From Physcomitrium patens (Eukaryota > Streptophyta > Bryopsida > Funariales > Funariaceae): DNA of 64,000 bases. The notes beneath the pieces were generated by a model that worked only from the letters and a program-made list of their open reading frames with translations, was not told the DNA's origin and did not search any database. This document shows positions 63,111 through 64,000 of this stretch, one piece after another (the first letter of the stretch is position 1; each line of letters opens with the position of its first letter). The stretch lies in contig NC_037270.1 in assembly GCF_000002425.4 (NCBI RefSeq), forward strand, positions 14,836,678 through 14,900,677. Reading direction: 5' to 3'. Both the position numbers and the translations under genes were made by a program.

Positions 63111-64000
63111 ATGAGCTTAGCAACCTCTTTCCCATGTAAGCATATGAGAGTTTCTATAATTCTCAGGTATTATGCTCATTCTTTATATGGTATTATAATT
63201 TTTGTATTATTGTTATTATATTTTTTTATGGTACGGGAATCTTTGTCAACTCTTCAAAATGGTAGTATATGTAGAAAGTTCCACCTGTTATGGTATTTTT
63301 CACAGTTTTTTTGTTTAATTATTAATTTATTTTTTGTCACAGAAACGTATAGTCTTATTGTTATTTATTTTAAAAAATTACAATGATAATTTGATCATGG
63401 TTTCTAAAAAACAATGTTCTAGACATGCATTTCATATTCAAGAAAATATATAATAACTACAAGAGTTAGATACTTACTCTGTTGTCACGATTATTTCAAC
63501 TCTTGTATTATTTGAAATAATAGTGACAACAGCCTTATTGATGTTTCTTCCAAATAAAAAACTCTTATGATTCTTATGTGTTATGCTTTTCATTTGTAAT
63601 ATATTATATTTGGTAATATAAAAGTATACTTTTTAATGATATTTTTTGAATAGACTATTATTGATTACTAGATAAATAGTTTAATTTTTTTCATATAATT
63701 TATTAGTATCAAATTAGTAACTTAAAAACTTAAAATTTAAATTAATTACTACAACTTTAATGTAAAATATTAAAAGCTGAATGACCCATCAACATTTTCC
63801 ACATTTAATGTGGTCTTTTATTTCCTATCACTTACAATAACACGTGAAATATTAACTTCATATTTCAGGTATGTATGTATATTATATATCTATAATATAC
63901 ATACGGCAGCATTAAATCAGATACATTTATAAATATAGATATTATTACAAGCCCAATATCAATGTTCATGAACCTGTTAAATAAGTAGATTTTTTTAATA
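63111..64000. other. AT-rich DNA to the window edge
   Basis: No gene recognised. Apart from the hairpin at 63479-63532, I see no structure. Confidence 0.5.
63479..63532. repeat. 21-bp inverted repeat (one mismatch), 12-base loop
   Basis: CTGTTGTCACGATTATTTCAA-type left arm pairs with its reverse complement at 63512-63532 with a single mismatch. It could be a foldback miniature element or the remains of a MITE. Confidence 0.85.

Noticed and set aside
1-64000. tRNA, rRNA or organelle insertions
   Set aside because: No cloverleaf, rRNA core or plastid/mitochondrial gene sequence was noticed on reading; a tRNAscan or organelle alignment was not possible here.

Overview
This is nuclear DNA of a land plant, most likely a bryophyte. 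Five host genes sit in short, GC-richer islands separated by very AT-rich, TE-filled DNA. Four of the genes have many small exons with GT-AG introns (one GC-AG). Two proteins are plant-specific: a one-helix light-harvesting-like protein and a membrane protein of the plant 'L18a-like' family. The moss-like assignment is inferred from gene style, gene islands and cytosine-decayed repeats; no diagnostic marker was found.

Layout. 1-7.3 kb: two damaged Ty3/gypsy pieces joined in opposite orientations. 7.3-9.1 kb: AT-rich DNA. 9.7-13.6 kb: convergent gene pair, an L18a-like membrane protein (+) and OHP1 (-). 14-20.3 kb: AT-rich, no gene seen. 20.4-29.9 kb: upstream region and 24-exon gene for a peroxisomal long-chain acyl-CoA synthetase of the LACS6/7 type, reconstructed in frame to 699 residues with an N-terminal PTS2. 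30-31.6 kb: AT-rich. 31.6-34.1 kb: a CUE-like/DUF1771/Smr-domain protein, 353 residues. 34.9-49.7 kb: repeat territory with a relic LTR and primer-binding site, a pair of inverted decayed repeats, and between them a Ty3/gypsy element with both LTRs. 49.4-51.6 kb: GC-rich island with an intronless secreted PR-1/CAP gene. 51.65-61.97 kb: two Ty1/copia fossils in minus orientation. The 3' flank of PR-1 recurs in inverted orientation at 56.4-62.35 kb, split by the second copia element. 62.35-63.1 kb: GC-rich sequence with no recognisable gene. 63.1-64 kb: AT-rich with a hairpin.

The host genes are not an operon or a pathway cluster. OHP1 acts in chloroplast photosystem II assembly, LACS in peroxisomal fatty-acid activation for beta-oxidation, PR-1 in the apoplast; the Smr and L18a-like proteins have poorly defined roles. 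I found no convincing new defence, toxin or biosynthetic system. The most useful leads are the interrupted inverted duplication beside PR-1, the unequal decay of related LTR copies, the opposed gypsy halves, LTR-internal repeat expansion, and several RNA-level features of the LACS gene (PTS2, overlapping upstream ORF, GC-AG intron with tandem acceptor, leader hairpin).
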